Shown here one piece after another: positions 8,730 to 16,882 of a stretch of DNA of 64,000 bases (its first letter is position 1; each line of letters begins with the position of its first letter). The position numbers and the translations under genes were made by a program. Source of the DNA: Alteromonadaceae bacterium 2753L.S.0a.02 (GTDB taxonomy: Bacteria > Pseudomonadota > Gammaproteobacteria > Pseudomonadales > Cellvibrionaceae); NCBI GenBank assembly GCA_007827375.1, contig VISH01000002.1:3063001-3127000 (forward strand). The letters run 5' to 3'. The notes beneath the pieces were generated by a model. It saw nothing but the letters and a program-made list of their open reading frames with translations, did no database searches and was not told the origin of the DNA.

Positions 8730-10378
8730 TTTAGCCCCGCCATGAGCGCTTGGATGTGTGAGATACCACTGTTTTTCGTAATACTACATTCCAAGATAGC
8801 AGACCCGTCGTGAGCCACAAATGATTCGAGCGCCCCAGGGAGTGATTGCCAACCTTCTGCGTGGAAATAACGAAGCCCAAAAAGCTCTGCAGCTGATTGA
8901 AAAGTCAGGTCGTGAGGCATTGCAAAAAGTGGCTCGAAAGCCGCCTGTTGAGCCGCTGGTAATAGAGAAAAAATGCGCCCGCCGTTGTTATTTAACACAA
9001 CAACTTTTACAGCAACAGCAGGTTCTCGCAATAGGGCCAAACTATTGAGGTCATGCAGCACTGAGGTGTCCCCAAGCACGGCAAACACCTGGCTGAAATC
9101 AGCATGCGCAAGAGCCGCACAGCTCGCCACCAGCCCGTCTATACCGCTAGCACCTCGATTACTAAAAATCACCGGCCGCTGCTGCAACACCGGTAACCAG
9201 CTGTCAAACATACGAATTGCCAGGGAATTGCCGATAAATAACGCGTGCTCGTCGCACAATAGTTTAGCGAGCTGCACGCATACCGCAGGTTCACTCCATT
9301 GCATCTGTAAGGCTGTACCAATGCTGTCGTTCAGAAACCTGTCGGCCTGCAGTAAGAATTCACGATCACGCCATCGCAAGAAGGCACCGGAAACAAGCTC
9401 ATTCATTTCGCTGAGTTCCGCTGTTATACGCTGTGCCTGGTGAGTAGGGTCTAAATCCCTATCCGTGGAATTCAATAAAAAGTAGTCTACCGGATTGTTG
9501 GCTAACCAGGCATTAAGCCGCTTGCTCACCAAGCGCCCCCCAATTTGAATGATTAATTGAGGTTTAAAATTATTAACGAATTCACTATTCAGCAAACACA
9601 AATCATAATAATGTAATTTGCCAGGTAACTCTCCAAACTTGTATTGACTGTTAATATCTGCAAATACCAAGGCGGAACCGGCCTGTAACCAAGCCTGAAT
9701 TAGCGTAGCAGCATTGGCAGACAGCGCCCCCAAAATAATAAGGGTACGCTCGCTGTTTTGTGCACAATGCTCAAGCTTTTTAAGGGCGTCTTGGCGGGGT
9801 AATTGTTGCAGCGGAATCGCTGTATTTCCAGCTCGTTTTTCGCCAGGATAAAGCGGTTCATCAAATTGACAATTAATTTGTGACGGAGCGAGCGCGTTGC
9901 AACAAGAAGACAAACGCTGCAATTGCGCAGTTAATTCCTGTTCGGTGTCGGGAAGCGTAAAATTCGCACTGCAATTTACCTGCCCCCTAAAAAGAGCCTT
10001 TTGGGCAATTGCCTGATTCGCACCGCAATTGTGTAAAGCGTCGGGGCGGTCTGCAGAGAGAACTATCAGCGGAACTTGGCTTTCCCAGGCCTCGATTACG
10101 GCTGGATGCAGGTTAGCCACCGCCGTGCCTGACGTGCATATCACAACCACCGGCTGCAGTGTTGCTTTAGCCAGATTCAGAGCAAAAAAGCCCAGGCCCC
10201 GCTCGTCAAAATGGGTGTGGATTTTTACTAAATCTCCCTCAGCATCGGTTTGCCTTGCAAACACCGCTAAGGACAAAGGGGCGCTGCGACTCCCCGGGGC
10301 AACACAAAAATGTCGCACGCCCTGCGCGAACAAGGTAGCAATAATTGCCTGTGCCCAGCTCTGATTATTTAACGCCAT
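8702..10378 (-). CDS. menD: SEPHCHC synthase (ThDP enzyme)
   Basis: The protein has 558 residues from the ATG at 10378; a longer frame to 10477 lies inside menF and is unlikely to be used. MenD adds the succinic semialdehyde unit of 2-oxoglutarate to isochorismate. Visible motifs are APGSRSAPLSLAVF and HFDERGLGFFALNLAK (catalytic Glu of ThDP activation), the metal/ThDP segment VLGDTSVLHDLNSL and NNNGGRIFSLLP. It overlaps menF by 14 nt. Confidence 0.95.
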   Translation of the reverse strand: MALNNQSWAQAIIATLFAQGVRHFCVAPGSRSAPLSLAVFARQTDAEGDLVKIHTHFDERGLGFFALNLAKATLQPVVVICTSGTAVANLHPAVIEAWESQVPLIVLSADRPDALHNCGANQAIAQKALFRGQVNCSANFTLPDTEQELTAQLQRLSSCCNALAPSQINCQFDEPLYPGEKRAGNTAIPLQQLPRQDALKKLEHCAQNSERTLIILGALSANAATLIQAWLQAGSALVFADINSQYKFGELPGKLHYYDLCLLNSEFVNNFKPQLIIQIGGRLVSKRLNAWLANNPVDYFLLNSTDRDLDPTHQAQRITAELSEMNELVSGAFLRWRDREFLLQADRFLNDSIGTALQMQWSEPAVCVQLAKLLCDEHALFIGNSLAIRMFDSWLPVLQQRPVIFSNRGASGIDGLVASCAALAHADFSQVFAVLGDTSVLHDLNSLALLREPAVAVKVVVLNNNGGRIFSLLPAAQQAAFEPLFAMPHDLTFQSAAELFGLRYFHAEGWQSLPGALESFVAHDGSAILECSITKNSGISHIQALMAGLKCHQLQSHI

Positions 10379-11771
10379 GCGACTCTGCAGTGTGCTCTGT
10401 TGGAGTGCCCAAAGCCTGCAATAGCGACTGCAGTTTACTTTCCAGTTCCTGCCATTCCGTCGCCGGGTTTGAGCCACGTACGATGCCCACTCCGGAGTAC
10501 AGCCACAGTCTGGCCCCCTTGCTCAGCCCGGAACGTATCGCGACCGACAACTCGGCCGTGTGGGCGCCAATAACACCCACTGCACCGCTATACCATCCCC
10601 GCTGGAAACGTTCGTGATCACGAATAAACATCTTGGCATCAGCGGCGGGAAAGCCACAAATTGCGGGTGTTGGGTGCAGCTTGGCAAATAACTGCGCTGC
10701 TGTTACCTCGGGTAATAGGGTTGCGGATATTTTTTGATAGCTGTGCTGGATGTGGCTTAATTTAACAACACCAACCTCCGCACTCTGAGAAATATTTGTC
10801 GCCAAAGCTTGCAAGGCATTACGAATTGCGTCCGCCACCAAGCGGTGTTCACGTACCAATTTTCGACTTTGAATCAGGCGGTTTTCCAGTTCCATATCTT
10901 CACTACTGGTATCGCCACGCCGCACGGTGCCTGCCAAAGCCTCTGTTGCCAAACGTCGTCCTTCAACACGAAACAATCGCTCTGGAGAACAGCCAAAAAA
11001 CAGACTCGCCGCACTTTCGATGGCGAAAAGGTAACCTGGATTATCACTGCGATCGATGCTCGCGAGCGCGCTAAATGGATCGGGACTGCCTTGATAGAGC
11101 AACTCAATTTCCCGAGCCAGCACCACCTTTTTCAAGGGTTCACTATCGATTTTATTCAAGGCGTTTAATACCAAACCATTCCACACTCGAGTAGTGGTTG
11201 TGTCGCGGCGGTTAACGACCGTCCCCGCGTTATTCAGTAAACGGGGGGCACGTAACTTTTCGGTGATCGCAGCGATCTCGTCCAGCTTGGATTGCCATTG
11301 CGCGTAGCTCTCGGCGTATAGATTCACTGCGAGAATTTGCTGATTAAGTGTTTCCCGAATTTCCACCAACGGGAGTGAGAACATCGCTGCGGGAAAATCC
11401 TGCCATTGTCCGGCCCCATTATTGCCGGCAAAAGAACAACCACCCACCCACAGACATTCTGTTCCGACCACCATTTGCTGCGCCTGATCCATTACCTGTT
11501 GGATTTGCAGCGCGTTGGAAGCCAGCAGACGAACACTGTGACCGAGCCCCGCAAGAGAAAGGCTTTGGTCGCGCAATGAAAAAAACTGGCGCTCTACACC
11601 ACTGAGCGACGACAACAAAGCCAATAAAGGCTCATTTGCAACAATTACGCTAAGACGCACCAGACGGTGCGACTCATAGGATTTGGCGCACAGCTGTTGT
11701 AACAGGTCTTGGAGACCATCGCTTAGCCTGGGCGGGTTACCAGAGGTGGAAACAGTGGACTGAAAGTTCAT
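10365..11771 (-). CDS. menF: Isochorismate synthase
   Basis: The protein has 468 residues of the chorismate-binding family. The conserved LKKVVLARE (general-base Lys), SPERLFRVEGRRLATEALAGT, HIQHSYQKI, LHPTPAICGFP and RGWYSGAVGVIG are all present in the expected order. It isomerises chorismate to isochorismate and is the first gene of the men operon. EntC-type siderophore use is possible for the family, but menD immediately follows. The 181 bp up to the fbp stop (11772-11952) should hold the operon promoter; I see no clear operator there. Confidence 0.93.
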   Translation of the reverse strand: MNFQSTVSTSGNPPRLSDGLQDLLQQLCAKSYESHRLVRLSVIVANEPLLALLSSLSGVERQFFSLRDQSLSLAGLGHSVRLLASNALQIQQVMDQAQQMVVGTECLWVGGCSFAGNNGAGQWQDFPAAMFSLPLVEIRETLNQQILAVNLYAESYAQWQSKLDEIAAITEKLRAPRLLNNAGTVVNRRDTTTTRVWNGLVLNALNKIDSEPLKKVVLAREIELLYQGSPDPFSALASIDRSDNPGYLFAIESAASLFFGCSPERLFRVEGRRLATEALAGTVRRGDTSSEDMELENRLIQSRKLVREHRLVADAIRNALQALATNISQSAEVGVVKLSHIQHSYQKISATLLPEVTAAQLFAKLHPTPAICGFPAADAKMFIRDHERFQRGWYSGAVGVIGAHTAELSVAIRSGLSKGARLWLYSGVGIVRGSNPATEWQELESKLQSLLQALGTPTEHTAESHGVK

Positions 11772-11952
11772 GGAGCTGATGCGATCGGACTTCTACAAGG
11801 TTTAGCTTACCATCCATTGTGCAAAAGCGAGTGACATTCATCAAATCAATAATCGCAAAAAACACCATTTCTCTTATTGGATGGGTAATTGGCTCATCGC
11901 CACATACCCTGAGGTTCAAAATTCCTACAAATTCGGCACCAATAATAACCCG

Positions 11953-13008
11953 TTAGCCAGTGCGCCCTATTCTCGCCAGATCTGCGCTGGCATTCTGCGC
12001 TTCATTTTGTTCGAGAAAACTCACCGCTGTTTCTACCATCTTGGGCGAGCCTATGATCAAGGGCACGCGCTGGTGCAGTTCTTCAGGTTTAATGTCGAGA
12101 ATGCGCTGCGTAGCGTTAGCGAGGGCCAATCCGCCAGCTTGCTCGATTAAAAACGCCATGGGGTTGCATTCATAGAGCAACCGGAGTTTGCCGTTGGGGT
12201 GCTGGCGTGAGGTGGGGTAGATATAAATCCCACCCTTAATCAAATTTCGATGAAAATCCGACACCAGAGAACCAATATAACGTGAGGTATAGGGGCGCTG
12301 GGTGGCAATGTCTTCGGCCTGACAATATTTGATATATTTTTTAATCCCCTCCGGAAAATGTACGTAATTACCTTCATTAATCGAATAGATAGTACCTGCC
12401 TCGGGGCAACGCATATTGGGGTGCGACAAACAAAACACGCCCAATGACGGATCATAGGTAAACCCGTTAACCCCATTACCCGATGAATACACCAGCATTG
12501 TGGATGAACCGTACACCACATAACCCGCGGCCACTTGTTGTGTGCCAGGCTGCAGAAAATCGTCGAGCTGGGCGGGTGAGCCCACTGGCGACAGGCGCTT
12601 ATAGATGGAAAAAATGGTGCCCACCGAAACATTGACGTCGATATTCGACGAGCCATCGAGCGGGTCGATCAAAACCACATATTTGCCCTGTTGGTTCATC
12701 TCCGCATCAAAGGCCACAAAATCATCTTCCTCCTCGGAGGCGAGTCCACACACCACGCCGCGCGCCTGCAAGGCGGTTTTGAATTTAGTGTTGGCGTACA
12801 CATCGAGTTTTTGTTGCTGTTCGCCCTGAATATTCTCTTCGCCGGATGCGCCGCGAATATCGGCAAGCCCGGCCTTATTCACCTCGCGATGAACAACCTT
12901 TGCAGCCAAACGCAATGCCGCAAACAGGGCAGAAAGCTCCCCGGTGGCACTGGGATAATGGCTTTGATTTTCGATAATAAATTCGCCAAGGGTTTTTATA
13001 ATGTCCAT
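11953..13008 (-). CDS. fbp: Fructose-1,6-bisphosphatase, class I
   Basis: The protein has 351 residues. The metal-binding motif LIDPLDGSSNIDVNVSVGT and the upstream SEEEDD segment are diagnostic of class I FBPase. NEGNYVHFPEGIKKY and the LLYECNPMAFLIEQAGG block carry substrate-binding positions. It performs the committed gluconeogenic dephosphorylation in the cytoplasm. The gene appears monocistronic: 180 bp separate it from the upstream gene and 181 bp from menF. Confidence 0.96.
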   Translation of the reverse strand: MDIIKTLGEFIIENQSHYPSATGELSALFAALRLAAKVVHREVNKAGLADIRGASGEENIQGEQQQKLDVYANTKFKTALQARGVVCGLASEEEDDFVAFDAEMNQQGKYVVLIDPLDGSSNIDVNVSVGTIFSIYKRLSPVGSPAQLDDFLQPGTQQVAAGYVVYGSSTMLVYSSGNGVNGFTYDPSLGVFCLSHPNMRCPEAGTIYSINEGNYVHFPEGIKKYIKYCQAEDIATQRPYTSRYIGSLVSDFHRNLIKGGIYIYPTSRQHPNGKLRLLYECNPMAFLIEQAGGLALANATQRILDIKPEELHQRVPLIIGSPKMVETAVSFLEQNEAQNASADLARIGRTG

Positions 13009-13157
13009 AACACAGCCAACTGCTTTTAAAATTTATGAAGGCTTAGTGTATCGACTAATCCAGCGAAGCAAGGATTTGTGAAATTTACACAGTAAAATTT
13101 AACAGGTTCGAACCCGTTAACGGAGTGAAGGAAACGTAATGGAAGGAAGATAAACGA

Positions 13158-13175
13158 CCGGTGAGAATTCACCGG
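13158..13175 (-). terminator. Possible terminator of the phytase-like gene
   Basis: CCGGTGA-GAAT-TCACCGG lies 14 bp beyond the stop of the gene ending at 13189. In the minus direction it is followed by a pyrimidine-rich but imperfect tract (TCGTTTATCTTCC). The position fits an intrinsic terminator, but the tail is weak. Confidence 0.45.
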
Positions 13176-13188
13176 CCGCTCCATAAGA

Positions 13189-15777
13189 TTAATTCAGGAT
13201 GTTACCCAGGTTGATCAAACGGGTTTCACCACTGTTGTCATCGACGCCATCGTTGTCGTTAATGATGAACACGTCACCATTTGCCATAACCGCCGAACCT
13301 TCAATTTTCTCGGGGGTTAAGCCACCTGAGGCCGTCAAATCACCAGCCAGCATCAAATCGCGAACCGGGGTTTTTACGATTGTGGCACCTGGAGTGTAGC
13401 TAGCCAGGTTGATTTTGTAGAGACGCTTGATAGCAGCGTCTGGGCCACCTTGGTTGTCGCGTTCAACGATCAGGAATTCGCCGTTACCCATGGCGCTGAT
13501 ATCACTTAAACCAACCCAACCTTTATTTTGTGATTCACGGGCATCCAGTGGGTAGTAAACAAACTCCCAGGTTTCGCTGACAATGTCGTAAATACCAATG
13601 CGGGGGTTAGCTTCGCCTTCCCAGGCGCGTTGAATTGCGACGTACAGCTTGCCTAAATATTCGGCAACACCTTCAAAACCGAAACGAACCTGAAGTGCAT
13701 TAACCTCGCTAGGAAGGCTTACCACATCTTCGATCACGCCATAGGCATCGGTTTTAAACAAAAAGTTCAAAGATTGGATCGGACGACCTTCGGTGTCAGA
13801 CATAGTACCCGCACCTTCCGAGGCAACCCAGAAGCCGCCGTCAGATGCCCTGGCGATGCCTTCAGGGTCGATGTTCACCGATTTGTCGCTGTTGATCATA
13901 GCGGCAAGATCAACCGCATCAAAACTGGCAGGATCTTCCGTAGCGCCAGACGTGGTAACACCGGCAAACACATTGTTGCTGTCCATGATGGTGGTTTCCG
14001 CTACCAGTAGTGCTGGTGACTGGCTTGCATCAATAGTGAAAATGCGGTTGGAGCCATAGAAACTGTCTTCGATGGAATACAGCACCGAATCATTCCACGG
14101 ATCAGATGACAAACCGGACATGGCGCTCCAGGGAATGGGAGTACCGTCGAAGCGGTTAACTGACTGTAAAGTTGGGTAACTGGCGGGCAGCGTGTTGTAC
14201 TGATAGATGTTAACAACAGAACGAATCTTGTCGTCGCGCGCATCTTCTTCACTGGCAACCACCAACAGGTTTCGCGAAGGAATCGCCAAACCACCCTCAG
14301 GTGCAACACCGGCTGGCAGTGTTTGTTTGTAAACAGGCTTGGTCGGGTCGGCAACATCAAACACAAATACCAGGCTGGAACGCTCAGAATTCACAAACAA
14401 ATAGCGATCACCACCGTAGATGCCCATTTCGATATTTTCCGGCTCGTTACCTTTGTTACCGGAACGACCATCTGGGTACTGGCCCAGTTTCACGGTCAGA
14501 TGCTCTAACATCGAGCCGGAATCCCAAACGACTTCGCCACTGGTGTTGTAAACGCTAAAGCCGCGGCTGCCACCGTCCAAATCACCTTCGTTGGCCGTGG
14601 CAAAGTACTCGTTATTGATCCAGGAAACACCGTCTGGCTCACGCAACACGCCGTCTTCAGAATCTGTAAGGCTGATGATTGCCGGATCTTCCTCTTCGGT
14701 ATCGATCATTTCAAGATCAACAGTACCGGCAGTGAAGTTGTTAACGATGCTGCCGTCAGTCAGATCAACCAGGAAAAGATGGTTGTTTTCCTGCAGTGTG
14801 ACCACAGCGATGTTGTTTGCATTGATATCAACATATTCGGGTTCCGGGTCTGTGGGGTAAAGCCCGTCGAAACCGCTCAAATCAACCGTGCTGGTGCTCC
14901 AGTTCGCAGGCGCCGCATCGCTGATATTTACCACAACCAAAGCACCCGCTGGCGCCTGGGGTGGCAGACCTAATTCGCCATTGCCTTCGTCTTCACATTG
15001 CTCTTCGGCGAGGTCCTCATCGTCGTAGGCAGTGCCCGCATAGGTGCCACTGACACATAAGAGTTCATTGCGCTCGTTCTCCAAAACAACCGCCGCATAG
15101 TTGCCATCGGGGCTCACCGCGACGGAATCTGGCTGGCCGCCCAAATCGAGTGTGGTCACGACAGTTTGCGTTGCGATATTAACGACCACCAGATCACCGG
15201 CAACATCCACATAGTTTTCTGAGGTATTTACGCCAACCAAAGCGTATTCGCCTTTCACCGCCACAGAGGTGGGTTCACCGCTAAGCGCAATAGTACCGCC
15301 CGCAGCTGGCATCGCAGGGTTCGAAATATCGACGAAGCCCAAAGCGTTCATAGGGCTATCGGTGTAAACCAGGGTCATGCCATCGCTGGAAACAGCGGCA
15401 ATCTCAGCCGAGGTTTGGGTATCGGTATCGCAGCTCGAGTCGAGCTGGCTACATACTGGGAAACTCGCAACACGATTGAAATTACTGGAAGTGTTGAGGG
15501 TGGCTGCGGCGCAGTTGTAACTGGTTTCGGTAATTTCTGCAGTGGCCAGAACACCGTCGCCATCGCTGTCCAAACCGCCTTCTATCATTACACCGCCTTT
15601 GAAGCACATTGCATCGCCGGCAGGCAGATCGGTAAATTTCACCAGGCTGTTAACACCATTGCTGCCGGGCGCACCGTTACTGCCGTTGCTACCGTCTTTG
15701 CCGTCATCCCCTGAACAGGCCGCTAAGCCTAAAATGGCTGTCACAGCCAATGTTTTTATAAATATCGATTTTTCCAT
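13189..15777 (-). CDS. Phytase-like/beta-propeller lipoprotein
   Basis: The protein has 862 residues with a lipoprotein signal (lipobox LAAC at about residues 18-21). A short collagen-like Gly-x-y run (GDDGKDGSNGSNGAPGSNG) follows, then a segment with an EF-hand-like DSDGDGVLATAE loop. A central beta-propeller-like region has YVD/VVNI repeats. From about residue 540 to the end the pattern (DPEGIARASDGGFWVASEG, RFGFEGVAEY, LTPEKIEGSAVMANGDVFIINDNDGVDD) matches esterase-like activity of phytase domains. It is likely an outer-membrane-anchored phosphatase. The Pho-box-like array in front supports a role in phosphate scavenging, but this is inference. Confidence 0.8.
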   Translation of the reverse strand: MEKSIFIKTLAVTAILGLAACSGDDGKDGSNGSNGAPGSNGVNSLVKFTDLPAGDAMCFKGGVMIEGGLDSDGDGVLATAEITETSYNCAAATLNTSSNFNRVASFPVCSQLDSSCDTDTQTSAEIAAVSSDGMTLVYTDSPMNALGFVDISNPAMPAAGGTIALSGEPTSVAVKGEYALVGVNTSENYVDVAGDLVVVNIATQTVVTTLDLGGQPDSVAVSPDGNYAAVVLENERNELLCVSGTYAGTAYDDEDLAEEQCEDEGNGELGLPPQAPAGALVVVNISDAAPANWSTSTVDLSGFDGLYPTDPEPEYVDINANNIAVVTLQENNHLFLVDLTDGSIVNNFTAGTVDLEMIDTEEEDPAIISLTDSEDGVLREPDGVSWINNEYFATANEGDLDGGSRGFSVYNTSGEVVWDSGSMLEHLTVKLGQYPDGRSGNKGNEPENIEMGIYGGDRYLFVNSERSSLVFVFDVADPTKPVYKQTLPAGVAPEGGLAIPSRNLLVVASEEDARDDKIRSVVNIYQYNTLPASYPTLQSVNRFDGTPIPWSAMSGLSSDPWNDSVLYSIEDSFYGSNRIFTIDASQSPALLVAETTIMDSNNVFAGVTTSGATEDPASFDAVDLAAMINSDKSVNIDPEGIARASDGGFWVASEGAGTMSDTEGRPIQSLNFLFKTDAYGVIEDVVSLPSEVNALQVRFGFEGVAEYLGKLYVAIQRAWEGEANPRIGIYDIVSETWEFVYYPLDARESQNKGWVGLSDISAMGNGEFLIVERDNQGGPDAAIKRLYKINLASYTPGATIVKTPVRDLMLAGDLTASGGLTPEKIEGSAVMANGDVFIINDNDGVDDNSGETRLINLGNILN

Positions 15778-15829
15778 TGCGCTTTTACTCTTTATGAAAG
15801 AACGAAAGCGCTAGTTGTAAGGCACCGCG

Positions 15830-15880
15830 ATGACAGGAGAATTAACGAATAGTGACAGAAATATGTTAACTATATGACAC
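15830..15880 (-). promoter_or_regulatory. Pho-box-like array, five units with 11-bp period
   Basis: Read on the minus strand from 15880, the units GTGTCAT, TTAACAT, CTGTCAC, CGTTAAT and CTGTCAT start exactly 11 nt apart. PhoB sites are 7-bp CTGTCAT-like direct repeats with 4-bp AT-rich spacers, which is this period. Three units are strong and two weak. The array ends about 50 nt before the start codon of the phytase-like gene, a suitable place for activation. Confidence 0.65.
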
Positions 15881-15899
15881 GGCAGGCGCTCACCTGCCG
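15880..15899. terminator. Hairpin between htpX and the phytase-like gene
   Basis: CGGCAGG-CGCTCA-CCTGCCG forms a perfect 7-bp stem. On the plus strand it is followed by CGTTTTA, on the minus strand by a poor T-tract. As the end of htpX (minus strand, stop 36 bp away) it would be a weak intrinsic terminator. Confidence 0.4.
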
Positions 15900-15934
15900 C
15901 GTTTTATGTGATTTTGGCGTGCTTAACAGTGTTA

Positions 15935-16825
15935 TTAACCGTTTTGCAAAACCCGGATGCGTTCCTCCAAAGGCGGATGCGTTGCGAAGGCGGCCATCAT
16001 CTTGTTGGAAAACCCGGAAGAAATACCAAATGCCGTTAGAGTATCTGGCATTTGATTGGGAACCTTTTGCTGGGTTTCTGCCTGTAACCGCTGCAGCGCA
16101 CCGATCATTCCCTGACGGCTGGCAAGTGTGGCGCCCGCGTGGTCGGCGCGGTATTCGCGACGACGCGAAAACCAGGCAACAATCATATTGGCGAGGAACG
16201 CTAAGATAATTTCAGAGACGAAGGTGGCTATGTAATAGCCAATACCGTGGCCGCGTTCAGTTTTAAATACCACCCGATCAACAGTGTGGCCAATAATGCG
16301 CGCAAAGAACATCACGAAGGTATTCACAACGCCTTGGATAAGCGCGAGTGTCACCATATCGCCATTGGCCACGTGGCCAATTTCGTGCCCTAATACTGCG
16401 CGGACTTCTTCTTTGTTAAAGCGCTGCAGCATACCCTGGCTCACCGCAACCAGGGCGTTATTTTTATTCCACCCCGTAGCGAAAGCATTGGCCTGTTGCG
16501 CCGGGAATACACCCACCTCGGGCATGCCAATGTTGGCTTTTTGGGACAGGTCGCGCACGGTTTCCAGCAGCCAATGTTCGTCAGGGCTTCGCGGCGTAGT
16601 GATCACCTGAGTACCGGTTGACCTTTTGGCCATCCATTTGGAAATAAACAGCGATACTGCCGAACCGGCAAAACCGAATACAGCACAGAAAATGAGTAAC
16701 GCCTGCAAATTCAATTGGCTACCACTGGCATCCAGATAACTGCCAACACCCAATAAATTTAAGGTTATGCTGGCGATAACCACTACCGCCAGGTTGGTCA
16801 TTAAAAACAACCCAATACGAAGCAC
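15935..16825 (-). CDS. htpX: Membrane zinc metalloprotease HtpX
   Basis: The protein has 296 residues, close to the usual length for HtpX. Two N-terminal membrane segments (MLRIGLFLMTNLAVVVIA and LLIFCAVFGFAGSAVSLFI) are followed by the zinc site HEIGH at about residues 145-149, two further hydrophobic segments and the third-ligand region RREYRADHAGA. It degrades damaged inner-membrane proteins together with FtsH. FATHPPLEERI near the C-terminus is typical. It stands alone between the regulator gene and the phytase-like gene. Confidence 0.96.
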   Translation of the reverse strand: MLRIGLFLMTNLAVVVIASITLNLLGVGSYLDASGSQLNLQALLIFCAVFGFAGSAVSLFISKWMAKRSTGTQVITTPRSPDEHWLLETVRDLSQKANIGMPEVGVFPAQQANAFATGWNKNNALVAVSQGMLQRFNKEEVRAVLGHEIGHVANGDMVTLALIQGVVNTFVMFFARIIGHTVDRVVFKTERGHGIGYYIATFVSEIILAFLANMIVAWFSRRREYRADHAGATLASRQGMIGALQRLQAETQQKVPNQMPDTLTAFGISSGFSNKMMAAFATHPPLEERIRVLQNG

Positions 16826-16882
16826 ACAAACCTCCAGGAAAGTGAATTAATCAAACGCTATATGGTTACCAGCAGCTTGAAT

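Noticed and set aside
10379..10477. 33-codon extension of MenD
   Set aside because: It lies wholly inside menF and lacks homology to MenD, whose conserved start is MALNNQSWAQ.
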